DNA of 64,000 nucleotides from Pseudomonas viridiflava. GTDB lineage: Bacteria; Pseudomonadota; Gammaproteobacteria; Pseudomonadales; Pseudomonadaceae. The position numbers and the translations under genes are program-made. Below, piece by piece: positions 8,953 to 18,059 of the stretch. The DNA is taken from the NCBI RefSeq assembly GCF_900589395.1, contig NZ_UUIS01000067.1, positions 79,910-143,909 on the forward strand. The letters run 5' to 3'. The notes under the pieces are model-generated. The model did no database searches. It saw nothing but the letters and a program-made list of their open reading frames with translations, and was not told where the DNA came from. How positions within the stretch are numbered: position 1 is the first letter of the stretch; every line of letters begins with the position of its first letter.

Positions 8953-9246
8953 TCAGAAAACCCAGCGCTGCTGATAGGGCTGTGCTGGTACGTTCTGTGA
9001 CACCAGTCGGTCGACCGGCATCTTGTTGGCGGTGGCAGGTACGGAAACCGGCTCGTGCTGTTGAATTGAAGGCAGGGAGGCATGGGACATGAACGTCTGA
9101 TGAATCGCCGCCGCTTCCTGGGCCTGTTCCCAGCGTTGCAGCTGCTGGGCGCCAAGCAAGGTAAGCAGCACGATCAGACTGGCGAAGAGACCTTGCTGAA
9201 CCCGCAGGGGCGAGAGATGCAATGGGGCAATACGCAGACTGTTCAT
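8953..9246 (-). CDS. Hypothetical single-pass membrane protein
   Basis: 97 residues from the ATG at 9246, with GGAGGG nine bases upstream. Residues ~19-33 ([15 protein letters not shown]) form one hydrophobic helix; the remaining ~60 residues are polar and probably periplasmic, ending PYQQRWVF. No family was recognised. It is the first gene of a probable operon with the DUF1328 and Ivy-like genes, which suggests an envelope role. A sigma-54-like promoter motif lies about 62-78 bp upstream. Confidence 0.65.
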
Positions 9247-9307
9247 TGATACATACCCTCCAACATTCTTATCGACCGGAGCCTTCCGACCTTTGTCATT
9301 AGGAGTA

Positions 9308-9324
9308 TTGCAGTCTGCATGCCA
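9308..9324 (-). promoter_or_regulatory. Candidate sigma-54 promoter for the small-membrane-protein/DUF1328/Ivy operon
   Basis: On the minus strand the sequence reads TGGCATG-CAGA-CTGCAA. GG and GC are separated by exactly 10 bp, as in -24/-12 promoters, with one mismatch in each consensus half (TGGCACG and TTGCA). An A/T-rich stretch lies upstream. The NtrC-type regulator gene algB is a close neighbour, but control by AlgB is only an inference. Confidence 0.4.
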
Positions 9325-9460
9325 GTTTTTTTCTGATAAAAAAACCAATAAAAACAAGTAGTTATGAAAATCGTGAAAGTTGTGCTGCAAGCAAGCTGCA
9401 CGATTGGGCCCCTGGCATCGTGCGTTCTGCACGAACGCCCGGACTCAAGTCAAAATGCCA

Positions 9461-10306
9461 TCAGGTAGTGCGTGCCAACACCTTCAATGCATCGGCATTC
9501 ACGCCTTTGACACCGCGGATATTGCGGGCGATTTCGACAGCCAGTTCCTTTTCGGCAAAGTTGGCCACCACGCCATTGAGGGTGACCACGCCTTCCCGGG
9601 TGTCGACCTTGATGTTCAGGCCATCGAGGTTACGGCTATAAATGAGGCTGGACTTGACCTTGCTGGTCACCCACGCATCGCTCATCTGTTCGGTGGTGCT
9701 CAAGGCTTGTGGCTGGGTCTTGGCGGCGATCGAATCGGCAGCGCTGAGGCTGATCAGGTTGTTGACGCTGACCACCCCGTCGGTATTGCTCGCCAGGTTA
9801 CCGGCCAGTTCCTTGGCCTCAGGGCTTTGCGCACGTCCTTTGAGCGTCACCACGCCGTCGGCACTGGCCACATCGATTTCCATGCCTTGGGTCACGTTGC
9901 TCCACAGCAGTTTGGATTTGATCGTCGCCACCAGCGTGGCGTCTTCGAAGCGCTGGGCCATGCCGGAGCGGCTGCCAGGCTCGCTGGTCAGCGCCGGATC
10001 GATCTGCAACTGGTTGTCGACCTTGTCGATGCCCTGCACGTCCAGGGCAATACGCTCGGCCAGTTCGCGCTCGACCTCGTTCTCGACCTTGCCCGACAGC
10101 CTGGCGGTGCCTTGTTCGACATCGACTTTTATGTCCAGCGGGCTCAAGTGCTTGTTCAGGGCGATGGCCGTCCAGATCGAACCTTCCTGGCGAGCTTCGA
10201 GCAGCGGGCCGGCGGCCTGTTCCGGCGCCGCCTGCACCATTACGGCCTGCGAGCCGAGCAGCAGGGTCGTGGCGGTGGCCAGGGCGATGTTCTTGAGCGG
10301 ATGCAT
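9461..10306 (-). CDS. BON-domain periplasmic protein with three BON repeats
   Basis: 281 residues from the ATG at 10306. The longer open frame adds 36 residues with no signal sequence, while this start gives a clear signal peptide ending VMVQAAP. Three BON domains follow, at roughly residues 40-103, 118-188 and 208-276. Each has the pattern of an alpha helix, a strand such as DGVVTLKGR, and a conserved glycine-turn. BON proteins (OsmY-like) bind membranes or phospholipids in the periplasm and protect against osmotic and envelope stress. It is transcribed away from algB. Confidence 0.85.
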   Translation of the reverse strand: MHPLKNIALATATTLLLGSQAVMVQAAPEQAAGPLLEARQEGSIWTAIALNKHLSPLDIKVDVEQGTARLSGKVENEVERELAERIALDVQGIDKVDNQLQIDPALTSEPGSRSGMAQRFEDATLVATIKSKLLWSNVTQGMEIDVASADGVVTLKGRAQSPEAKELAGNLASNTDGVVSVNNLISLSAADSIAAKTQPQALSTTEQMSDAWVTSKVKSSLIYSRNLDGLNIKVDTREGVVTLNGVVANFAEKELAVEIARNIRGVKGVNADALKVLARTT

Positions 10307-10521
10307 GGGGTTCTCCTTGGCAGGCTTGTCAGGACCACGCGCACAAACGGCGCGGCGTGGGCTGAGCGGTTTTTGCGACAAGCGGGCGGTGGAATCGCCT
10401 GTTAGCCAATGCAAAAGCAGATAGCTACCATGCTTGCCGCATAATCAATCAGAATTGACCATGCAACTTGCCCGATGATTCCGAGACTAACCAAGACTAT
10501 TCACTTAGGAGCGTAGGAAAA

Positions 10522-11868
10522 ATGGAAGCAGCCACTGAGAATCAGGGCCGTATTCTGCTTGTGGATGATGAATCCGCGATCCTTCGCACCTTCCGGTATT
10601 GCCTGGAAGACGAAGGCTACAGCGTGGCGACGGCCAACAGCGCCGCACAAGCCGACGCATTGATGCAGCGCCAGGTCTTCGACCTGTGCTTTCTGGATCT
10701 GCGGCTGGGCGAAGACAACGGCCTTGATGTGCTGGCGCAGATGCGCGTGCAGGCGCCCTGGATGCGCGTGGTCATCGTGACCGCGCATTCGGCCATCGAT
10801 ACGGCGGTCGACGCCATCCAGGCCGGCGCCGCCGACTACCTGGTCAAGCCTTGCAGCCCTGATCAACTGCGCCTGGCCACGGCCAAGCAGCTGGAAGTGC
10901 GGCACTTGTCGGCCCGTCTCGAAGCACTTGAAGGGGAGATCCGCAAACCCAAGGACGGCCTGGATTCGCACAGCCCGATGATGATGTCGATCCTGGAAAC
11001 TGCCCGCCAGGTGGCAGTCACCGACGCCAACATTCTGATTCTGGGCGAGTCAGGTACCGGCAAGGGCGAACTGGCCCGCGCGATCCACGGCTGGAGCAAG
11101 CGTGCCAAGAAGTCCTGCGTGACCATCAACTGCCCGTCGTTGACCGCCGAGCTGATGGAAAGTGAGCTGTTCGGCCACAGCCGGGGCGCTTTCACGGGGG
11201 CCAGCGAAAGCACCCTCGGCCGGGTCAACCAGGCCGATGGCGGCACGCTGTTTCTTGACGAGATCGGCGATTTTCCGCTGACCTTGCAACCCAAATTGCT
11301 GCGTTTCATTCAGGATAAGGAATATGAACGGGTCGGTGACCCGGTCACCCGCCGGGCCGATGTGCGTATTCTGGCGGCCACCAACCTGAACCTGGAAGAC
11401 ATGGTGCGCAGCGGGCGCTTCCGTGAAGACCTGCTGTACCGGCTGAACGTCATCACCCTGCACCTGCCGGCCCTGCGCGAGCGCAGCGAAGACATCCTGA
11501 CCCTGGCCGACCGTTTCCTGGCCCGCTTCGTCAAGGACTACTCGCGCCCGGCACGCGGCTTCAGCGAGGAAGCACGTTCGGCGCTGCTCAACTACCGTTG
11601 GCCAGGCAACATCCGCGAACTGCGCAACGTGATCGAGCGGGCCAGCATCATCTGCCCGCAGGACCGCGTGGAGGTCGCCCATCTGGGCATGGCCGAGCAA
11701 CCGGTCAGCAATGCCCCGCGGGTCGGCGCGTCGATGAGCCTGGACGAGCTGGAAAAAGCCCACATTGGCGCCGTACTGGCCACGAGCGACACGTTGGACC
11801 AAGCTGCGAAAACATTGGGTATCGATGCTTCGACCCTGTATCGCAAACGCAAGCAGTACAACCTGTAA
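10522..11868 (+). CDS. algB: Alginate biosynthesis transcriptional regulator AlgB (NtrC family)
   Basis: 448 residues from the ATG at 10522, preceded by TAGGAGCGTAGGAA. P. aeruginosa AlgB is 449. A receiver domain (residues ~10-125) has the acidic pair DD15-16 and phosphoacceptor D59 in FLDL. The central AAA+ domain has Walker A GESGTGKGE and the sigma-54 contact loop GAFTGA. A C-terminal Fis-type helix-turn-helix ends TLGIDASTLYRKRKQYNL. AlgB acts at promoters of alginate and other genes; KinB is its partner sensor, encoded 18 bp downstream. All key residues are present. Confidence 0.96.
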   Translation: MEAATENQGRILLVDDESAILRTFRYCLEDEGYSVATANSAAQADALMQRQVFDLCFLDLRLGEDNGLDVLAQMRVQAPWMRVVIVTAHSAIDTAVDAIQAGAADYLVKPCSPDQLRLATAKQLEVRHLSARLEALEGEIRKPKDGLDSHSPMMMSILETARQVAVTDANILILGESGTGKGELARAIHGWSKRAKKSCVTINCPSLTAELMESELFGHSRGAFTGASESTLGRVNQADGGTLFLDEIGDFPLTLQPKLLRFIQDKEYERVGDPVTRRADVRILAATNLNLEDMVRSGRFREDLLYRLNVITLHLPALRERSEDILTLADRFLARFVKDYSRPARGFSEEARSALLNYRWPGNIRELRNVIERASIICPQDRVEVAHLGMAEQPVSNAPRVGASMSLDELEKAHIGAVLATSDTLDQAAKTLGIDASTLYRKRKQYNL

Positions 11869-11886
11869 GCCTGTTATCGGTGTTGC

Positions 11887-13674
11887 ATGAAATTGGCAAT
11901 CAAGCTGCGTACACGTCTTTTCCTGAGTATTTCGGCGCTGATCACCGTCGCGCTGCTGGGGCTGCTATTGGGCCTGGTCAGCGTGGTGCAGATGGCCCGC
12001 ACCCAGGAATCAATGATTCAGGGCAATTTCACGACGCTTGACCTGGGTCTGAAGCTGCGCCAGAACCTGGGCGATCAGCTGGTGCTGATGCTCGACACCG
12101 AAACCCCGGCAGAACGGCTGGAGCATATTCAGGCCCAGTTCCAGACCTTGCTGGAGCAAGGCGTGGAGCACGATCGCCTCAACCACACCGACAGCGGGTT
12201 TGGTAACGCCCTGGCCAATTACCAGAAATTTCTCACTGCCTACCGGCACGACAAGCCAGAAGAGCTGGGCATTCGTCGCAACCCTGAGCTCAGTGCCAGC
12301 TTCAACAACCTGCGCAATGACCTGCTCGAGGCGTATCGGGTGGCGCTGGACAACATCAACATGGCCGAACGCAACGCCCGCGAACGCGCCTACTGGATCG
12401 CTGCGCTGCTGGGCCTGGTGGGGCTGGCGGTGCTGTGCATCGGCTTTGTCACCGCCAACGGGATCGCCCGACGCTTCGGCACGCCCATCGAGGCGCTGGC
12501 CAAGGCGGCGGACAAGATCGGCCAAGGCGATTTCGAGGTGACCCTGCCCATCTCCGCCGCCACCGAAATGAACCAGTTGACCCGTCGCTTCGGGCTCATG
12601 GCCGAAGCCTTGCGCAAGCACCAGGCGACCAATATCGATGAACTGGTGGCCGGCCAGCAACGCCTGCAAGCGGTGCTCGACAGCATCGACGACGGCCTGC
12701 TGATGATCGACCGCCAGGGTCAGCTGGAACACCTCAACCCGGTGGCCCAGCGCCAACTGGGCTGGAACGAAAGCCGTCTGGGCCAGCGCCCGGGTGAGGC
12801 CCTGGCACGGCCGGAGCTGGACCAGGAAATCCTGCTGAGCCTGCGCGGCGGCACGCTGGAACGCGCCCCGGATGACCTGGCCATCGACATCGACGGCGAA
12901 TCGCGCCTGCTGACCTACAGCCTGACACCGGTCAGCCATGCCAACGGCGATATTCTCGGCGCAGTGATGGTGCTGCATGACGTCACCGAGCAACGGGCAT
13001 TCGAACGGGTGCGCAGCGAGTTCGTGTTGCGCGCCTCGCATGAACTGCGCACCCCGGTGACCGGCATGCACATGGCCTTCGGCCTGCTGCAGGAACGCGT
13101 GCATTTTGCCGAAGAAAGCCGCGAGGCCGACCTGTTCAATACGGTCAAGGAAGAGATGCAGCGCCTGATGCAACTGATCAACGACCTGCTGAACTTCTCG
13201 CGTTACCAGAGCGGCTTGCAGAAGCTCAAGCTGGCACCGTGCTCGATCGAACAGATGATGGAAGAGGTACGCCTGCGCTTTGCCGAGCGCGCCGAAGAAC
13301 AGGACATCGTGTTGCAACTGGACATCCAGGAAAACATGCCGCGCCTGCACGCCGACCAGTCACAACTGGAACGGGTACTGGACAACCTGCTGGACAACGC
13401 CCTGCGTCATACCCCGGAAAACGGCCTGATCCGCCTGCAGGCCCGACGCCACGGCGAGCGGGCGATCCTGAGCATCGAAGACAATGGCGAAGGCATCGCC
13501 TATGGCAACCAGGCGCGGATTTTCGAACCCTTCGTGCAGGTCGGCCGCAAGAAGGGTGGTGCGGGGCTGGGGCTGGCCCTGTGCAAGGAAATCGTCCAGT
13601 TGCACGGTGGACGGATGGGGGTCTACTCAAGGCCCGGGCAGGGAACCCAGTTTTATATGGCGCTGCCGTACTGA
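11887..13674 (+). CDS. kinB: Sensor histidine kinase/phosphatase KinB
   Basis: 595 residues, the same length as P. aeruginosa KinB. An N-terminal membrane segment (residues ~12-34), a periplasmic helical domain, a second membrane segment (~165-187) and a HAMP region (ARRFGTPIEALAKAADKIGQGD) come first. A PAS domain (~255-365) and HisKA follow, with ASHELRTPVTGM carrying the phosphorylated H385. The ATPase has the N box LDNLLDNALRHTPE and glycine boxes DNGEGI and GAGLGLALCKEIV. In P. aeruginosa KinB phosphatase activity restrains alginate production through AlgB and AlgU. It forms an operon with algB. Confidence 0.96.
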   Translation: MKLAIKLRTRLFLSISALITVALLGLLLGLVSVVQMARTQESMIQGNFTTLDLGLKLRQNLGDQLVLMLDTETPAERLEHIQAQFQTLLEQGVEHDRLNHTDSGFGNALANYQKFLTAYRHDKPEELGIRRNPELSASFNNLRNDLLEAYRVALDNINMAERNARERAYWIAALLGLVGLAVLCIGFVTANGIARRFGTPIEALAKAADKIGQGDFEVTLPISAATEMNQLTRRFGLMAEALRKHQATNIDELVAGQQRLQAVLDSIDDGLLMIDRQGQLEHLNPVAQRQLGWNESRLGQRPGEALARPELDQEILLSLRGGTLERAPDDLAIDIDGESRLLTYSLTPVSHANGDILGAVMVLHDVTEQRAFERVRSEFVLRASHELRTPVTGMHMAFGLLQERVHFAEESREADLFNTVKEEMQRLMQLINDLLNFSRYQSGLQKLKLAPCSIEQMMEEVRLRFAERAEEQDIVLQLDIQENMPRLHADQSQLERVLDNLLDNALRHTPENGLIRLQARRHGERAILSIEDNGEGIAYGNQARIFEPFVQVGRKKGGAGLGLALCKEIVQLHGGRMGVYSRPGQGTQFYMALPY

Positions 13675-13756
13675 CAGGTCATGCGCAGGAGCGGCCTGGC
13701 GATGGTTACTCTAAAAAACAAGTTACTGATTTTAATGGATATTAAATTCACCGCTT

Positions 13757-13864
13757 GTAGGAGCGCGCTTGCCCGCGACCGAGTGCGAAGCGCTTGCAAA
13801 ATTTATGAAACACCACAATTTTACGACTGCTAACGCAGCCGGTCGCGGGCAAGCGCGCTCCTAC
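13757..13864. repeat. 108-bp paired repeat (REPIN, family B), copy 1
   Basis: The ends GTAGGAGCGCGCTTGCCCGC and GCGGGCAAGCGCGCTCCTAC are perfect inverted copies. The internal part reads, on the opposite strand, like the loop of the copies at 53105 and 56876. It fills most of the 321-bp gap between kinB and the EAL gene. The rest holds a tandem 13-mer GCGCTCCGCCTTG (13890-13915, two full copies) and nothing else recognisable. Confidence 0.9.
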
Positions 13865-13995
13865 CGGGCCCCATAATTACTGCGCGACAGCGCTCCGCCT
13901 TGGCGCTCCGCCTTGGCGCTGTGTCATGCAGTGTGCAATAGGGGGGCAATCAATGAGTCAGGCAAATAAAAGGGGTGGTATTAAAAGCTATTACC

Positions 13996-14919
13996 CTACG
14001 CCGCACCTTTTCCGGGGGCGTCCATATAACCCTCGCCGTTGACCATCTCGATCAGGGCAGCCGCGCTTACGGGACGCGAAAACAACCAGCCCTGGCCATG
14101 CATCACGCCTTCGCCGCTGAGCAGCATGGCCTGCGACTCAAACTCCACGCCTTCAGCGATGACCCTCAGTTGCAGGGCATGGGCCATGCGGATGATGTGC
14201 GGGACCACGCCACTGCTGGCCGCGTCATGCCCCAGCGCATCGATAAACGCCTTGTCGATTTTCAGGCCGTCCACTGGCAAGGTCTGCAGGTACGCCAGGC
14301 TGCAATAACCGGTGCCGAAATCGTCGATCAACACGTTATGCCCACGGTCACGCAGGGTCTGCAGGTGATTGCAGGCTTTCATGGCGTCGACCAGGCTGCG
14401 TTCGGTCACTTCGAAGGCTATCTGCCGCGCCGCCACTTGATGCAGCGCCAGCAGGCGGCCCACCACCTGGCTGATACGCGGAGCCATGACATCGCACGCC
14501 GCCAGGTTCACCGACACATACAGGTGCGGATGATTGCGCAGCAGCGGGCCCAGTTGCTCGAGCAGGCCGCGCAGGACGACATCGGTGATCTGGCGAATCT
14601 GCCCGGTGTCCTCGGCCAGCGCAATGAACAGGTCAGGGCGGGTCATCGTGCCATCGGCACGCTGCCAGCGCACCAGCGCTTCGGCCCCCACGCACTGGCG
14701 AGTGTCGAGGTTGAAGATAGGCTGGTACAACACCTTGAACTCACCACGCCGTAACGCAACGTCCAGCGCGCGGCGCAGTGACGTGCGCCGACGCACCCAC
14801 AGCCAGGCCAAGGCGCCATTGCACAGAGTCATCAGCGGGCTGCCGGACAGCAGCGCGCTGGAGGCGGCGACCAGCAGGGCCAGTTGCCAGGGAGAGTGAA
14901 TCAGTGCAGCAAGACACAT
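13996..14919 (-). CDS. Short EAL-domain c-di-GMP phosphodiesterase
   Basis: 307 residues. One or two N-terminal hydrophobic segments (residues ~4-42) and a basic stretch are followed by a complete EAL domain (~60-300). Catalytic signatures are present: GAEALVRW, VNLAA, EVTERSLV, IDDFGTGYCSLAYL, LKIDKAFI, AEGVEFE and GQGWLFSRP. It should hydrolyse c-di-GMP to pGpG. The linker after the membrane segment resembles that of full CSS-EAL proteins (~520 residues), but the periplasmic CSS sensor is missing, so this looks like a shortened relative. The substrate sensor and start are uncertain. Confidence 0.85.
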   Translation of the reverse strand: MCLAALIHSPWQLALLVAASSALLSGSPLMTLCNGALAWLWVRRRTSLRRALDVALRRGEFKVLYQPIFNLDTRQCVGAEALVRWQRADGTMTRPDLFIALAEDTGQIRQITDVVLRGLLEQLGPLLRNHPHLYVSVNLAACDVMAPRISQVVGRLLALHQVAARQIAFEVTERSLVDAMKACNHLQTLRDRGHNVLIDDFGTGYCSLAYLQTLPVDGLKIDKAFIDALGHDAASSGVVPHIIRMAHALQLRVIAEGVEFESQAMLLSGEGVMHGQGWLFSRPVSAAALIEMVNGEGYMDAPGKGAA

Positions 14920-14994
14920 GGTGGTGGCGCGCGTGAAGGGACCACTCTCAGGTATAGCAACACGCGGGCAAATCGCGCGCGCTCAGGCCGGCGT

Positions 14995-15774
14995 TCAATG
15001 CGCCTGGTTGAGCACCTGCAGGATGGCAGCGCTTTGCGCATCTGGCTCACCGTCGTAACGCGCCGGCCTGAAACGCATCTGGAACGCGGCCAGAACATTG
15101 CGTGTTTCGACATCCAGCACGCCGGTCTGCGGCGTGGTGTAACCAAAGCGTTTCAGTTGCTGCTGAAACCACAGGATGTCGGGCAGGGTCACGGCCAGCA
15201 AAGCCTGGCGCTGCGCGACCTGCCGCTCGTCGGGCCATACGCCCAGGCCCGCCTCGGCCAGGCGTTTCCAGGGAAACAGCGGCCCCGGATCGAGCTTGCG
15301 CATCGGTGCGATGTCGCTGTGACCAATGATGTTTTTGACCGGCATGCCGTTGCGCTGGACGATGTCCTTGAGCAGCACGATCAACGCCTGCACCTGCGCT
15401 TCGCTGTAGGGGTACCAGAGCCGGCCGGTCGGGGTGTCGAGGAAACCGGGATTGACGATCTCGATGCCGATGGAGCTGGAGTTGAGCCAGGTGCGGCCTT
15501 CCCACGAACTGTCGCCGGCATGCCAGGCGCGGGCGCTTTCATCGACCAGCTTGAAAATGGTGGCCGACTTGTCGTCGCCGATCAGGTAGTGGCTGCTGAC
15601 CTGGCCGTGGGTGAGCAATTTCAGCGATTGCTCCTGGGACGCCGAGGTGTAGTGGACGATGACGTACTGGATACGGTTATCGAAGTTGACCGAAGGGTGG
15701 CTGGTATCCAGCTTCGGGCCACTGGAACAGGCGGACAGAACGAGCAACGACAGCACAGCAAGGAACAACTTCAT
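14995..15774 (-). CDS. ampDh2: N-acetylmuramoyl-L-alanine amidase AmpDh2-like lipoprotein
   Basis: 259 residues from the ATG at 15774, equal in length to P. aeruginosa AmpDh2. A lipoprotein signal peptide ends LSAC with the lipidated cysteine at 16, pointing to the outer membrane. The zinc amidase domain carries VIVHYTSA (H41) and IIGHSDIAP, and a C-terminal peptidoglycan-binding helix bundle spans ~190-250. It cleaves the bond between muramic acid and the stem peptide and participates in wall turnover and AmpC control. The order kinB, ampDh2, dgcH resembles P. aeruginosa. AmpDh3 is the main alternative, but the lipobox favours AmpDh2. Confidence 0.88.
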   Translation of the reverse strand: MKLFLAVLSLLVLSACSSGPKLDTSHPSVNFDNRIQYVIVHYTSASQEQSLKLLTHGQVSSHYLIGDDKSATIFKLVDESARAWHAGDSSWEGRTWLNSSSIGIEIVNPGFLDTPTGRLWYPYSEAQVQALIVLLKDIVQRNGMPVKNIIGHSDIAPMRKLDPGPLFPWKRLAEAGLGVWPDERQVAQRQALLAVTLPDILWFQQQLKRFGYTTPQTGVLDVETRNVLAAFQMRFRPARYDGEPDAQSAAILQVLNQAH

Positions 15775-15866
15775 AAAGGGACTACTACTGGTGAGTGGCA
15801 AAGGACGCGTCATGATAGCGGAGCCGCCTTCAAACGCGTGACGTCGATGCCTACGACATGTTTGCC

Positions 15867-18059
15867 TCAGCCCTGTTCCACGCGATTGCGACCGCCTTCC
15901 TTGGCCCGGTACAGGGCCTGGTCGGCGCGCTTGAGGGCCACGTCACTGCGTTCGCCGCTGCGCAGCACGGTCATGCCGATCGACACGGTAATGGTGACCG
16001 GCTCGCCCTTGAAATGAAAGGGGCACCGTTCCACGGTTGCGCGCAGCTCATCGAGCAGTTGCAAGCCGGGGTCGACCGGGGTGGCCGGCATCAGCAGGAC
16101 GAATTCTTCACCGCCGAAGCGGGCCAGAAAACCGCGACCGTGCAGGTGCTTGTGCAGCGCCTTGGCGACGATCTTCAAGACTTTGTCGCCGGCCAGGTGC
16201 CCGTAGCCGTCGTTGATGCGCTTGAAATGGTCCAGATCCATGATGCACAGCAGCAGGCTGTTCTTGTTCTGCTGCCAGAGCGTGACTTCGCGCTCCAGAC
16301 GCTCGCCCCACGCCGCGCGGTTGGGCAGCCCGGTCAGCGGGTCGATCAGCGCCTTGCGCCGCTGCTCTTCGAGGTTGGCGCGAAAACCCATTGCCTCCTG
16401 CTCCATGCTCGCCACCCGCGTGGCCAGGCTTTGCAAGCGCTCAGCCACCTCATGCTCACGCTCGTCGCGCTGGCGCTGGTGCGCGTCCATGGCGCCGATC
16501 AGGCCTTCGAGGCGGTTTTCCAGGACACGCTTGAGGCTGTTCAGGTCCGAGGCGCCCTGCACGCTGGTTTGCAGGTCGTCGACATGTTCGCGCAGTTGGG
16601 TGTCGAAATGGCGTGCCGACGAATGACTGGCGGCATGCCCGTCACTGACCGCCTGCAGGCTGCTCTGAAAATAATCCAGGCGCTGGTTGAGCTGCTTGAG
16701 ATACGCCTCGAACTCATGCTGGCCACTGTCGGTAATGGCCAGCATGAAAACGGCCAGATCATCGAGGATCGGTAGCAATTCATACCAGTTGAGACCATGT
16801 TCAAGGCGCAGGCGCAAGGATTCGGCTTGTGGACGGTGATGCTCGGGCAGGTTCAGGTCGCCCAGCAGCCCCAGCAGGGTCTGTTCGATGTGCGCAGCCA
16901 CTGAGCTGTAACTGGGCTCGGTGGAGACGGGCAGGGCGTACTCGGGATCGATGTCGGCTTCGGCTTCGGCCTCGGTTCCACTTTCAGTTTCAGTTTCAGT
17001 TTCGGCTTCGCGCCCGGCGTCAACGACCGGCTCAGCGTCAAGGGTCTCGTCAGGCGTGAACGCTTCGGGGGCCGGCTCGGCCTCGTTCACCTCGGGCTCA
17101 CGTATTTCAGGCTCGGGGGTTTGGGCCGCCTGGGCCAACGCCTCGTCCGACATGGGTGCCGGCTCGTCACCCGGCGGTGCAGGTGCAAGCGTCGCCGGCT
17201 CGACCAAGGCAGGCTCGGCCCCGGCCGACGTCGGGCTGACAGCCTGCGTCACAGGCCCGTGGTCGACCTCTGCGGGAACCGGCGCCTGGGCCGACAGCTC
17301 TGGCGGTACGGGCGTGTCGTCCTGCGGCGCTTCATCCGGGGGCGGTGCGGGGGCCGGCAGCGACGCGGCTGCGGCTGCGGCGAGGGTCACAGGTTGCGAT
17401 GATTCATCCTTGTGCACGCCATCCAGCAAATCCTCATCGGGTGCCGAGGTGTCATTGGCCGACGCGGGCGACTCTTTGCGGTCGTCAGCCAGTACGCTGG
17501 CAACCCCGGGCTCGCCAGGCGTGGCGGCCGGCGGGTCATGACTGCCGAACAGCCGCTGCAACAGTCCGGGGCGGTGCGGTTCGTCCTTGTGCTCCAGTGC
17601 ACCCAGGGCCTTGCTTTGCAATTCCTTGAGTTCACCCAGCAACAACGGCAGTTCGCGGGCCTGCCCGGCACGCTCTTCAAGCCCCTTGGCAAAACGCTTG
17701 AGCGGCTTGCGCACCTCACGGGGCAAGGGCAGGGCCTGCAATTGCGCCACCAGTTCGGTCAGCGCACTGCTGATTTGCCCGATCCGCACTTCGCGGCGCT
17801 GCTCGGAGTCGAGCACGGCTTTTTCCAGGCGCGGGATCAGACCGGCAAGCCCGGCGTCCATATCGTCCTTGCGGACAATCTCGCGGATTTCCTTCATGCA
17901 GGCGTCGACCGCGCGGTCGGTGCCTTCAGCCGCCAGGCTGCTGCGCACCAGGCCGCGACGCAGCAGGTCGAGCCGTGCCTGCCAGCGCTTTTCCAGGCGA
18001 TCCTGTTGCTCGATGCCCTTGAGGTATTTCTCTTTCCAGCGCTCGGCGTCTTCGCTCAT
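15867..18059 (-). CDS. dgcH: GGDEF diguanylate cyclase, DgcH-like
   Basis: 730 residues. Residues 1-170 are helical and charged. Residues ~190-375 are a low-complexity Pro/Glu/Ala linker. A helical region (~385-555) precedes the GGDEF domain (~560-728), which has LIDPLTGLPNRAAW, DLDHFKRINDGYGHLAGD and the active-site motif RFGGEEFVLLMP. The GGEEF is intact; the RxxD product-inhibition site upstream is not seen. No membrane segment is present, so it is cytoplasmic. It makes c-di-GMP from GTP. Position and N-terminus match P. aeruginosa DgcH (671 residues there). Its start overlaps the EEP-hydrolase gene by four bases, so they are co-transcribed. Confidence 0.85.
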   Translation of the reverse strand: MSEDAERWKEKYLKGIEQQDRLEKRWQARLDLLRRGLVRSSLAAEGTDRAVDACMKEIREIVRKDDMDAGLAGLIPRLEKAVLDSEQRREVRIGQISSALTELVAQLQALPLPREVRKPLKRFAKGLEERAGQARELPLLLGELKELQSKALGALEHKDEPHRPGLLQRLFGSHDPPAATPGEPGVASVLADDRKESPASANDTSAPDEDLLDGVHKDESSQPVTLAAAAAASLPAPAPPPDEAPQDDTPVPPELSAQAPVPAEVDHGPVTQAVSPTSAGAEPALVEPATLAPAPPGDEPAPMSDEALAQAAQTPEPEIREPEVNEAEPAPEAFTPDETLDAEPVVDAGREAETETETESGTEAEAEADIDPEYALPVSTEPSYSSVAAHIEQTLLGLLGDLNLPEHHRPQAESLRLRLEHGLNWYELLPILDDLAVFMLAITDSGQHEFEAYLKQLNQRLDYFQSSLQAVSDGHAASHSSARHFDTQLREHVDDLQTSVQGASDLNSLKRVLENRLEGLIGAMDAHQRQRDEREHEVAERLQSLATRVASMEQEAMGFRANLEEQRRKALIDPLTGLPNRAAWGERLEREVTLWQQNKNSLLLCIMDLDHFKRINDGYGHLAGDKVLKIVAKALHKHLHGRGFLARFGGEEFVLLMPATPVDPGLQLLDELRATVERCPFHFKGEPVTITVSIGMTVLRSGERSDVALKRADQALYRAKEGGRNRVEQG

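Noticed and set aside
9247..9432. 62-codon N-terminal extension of the small membrane protein gene
   Set aside because: The extension overlaps the putative promoter region and lacks a ribosome-binding site, while the ATG at 9246 has GGAGGG upstream.
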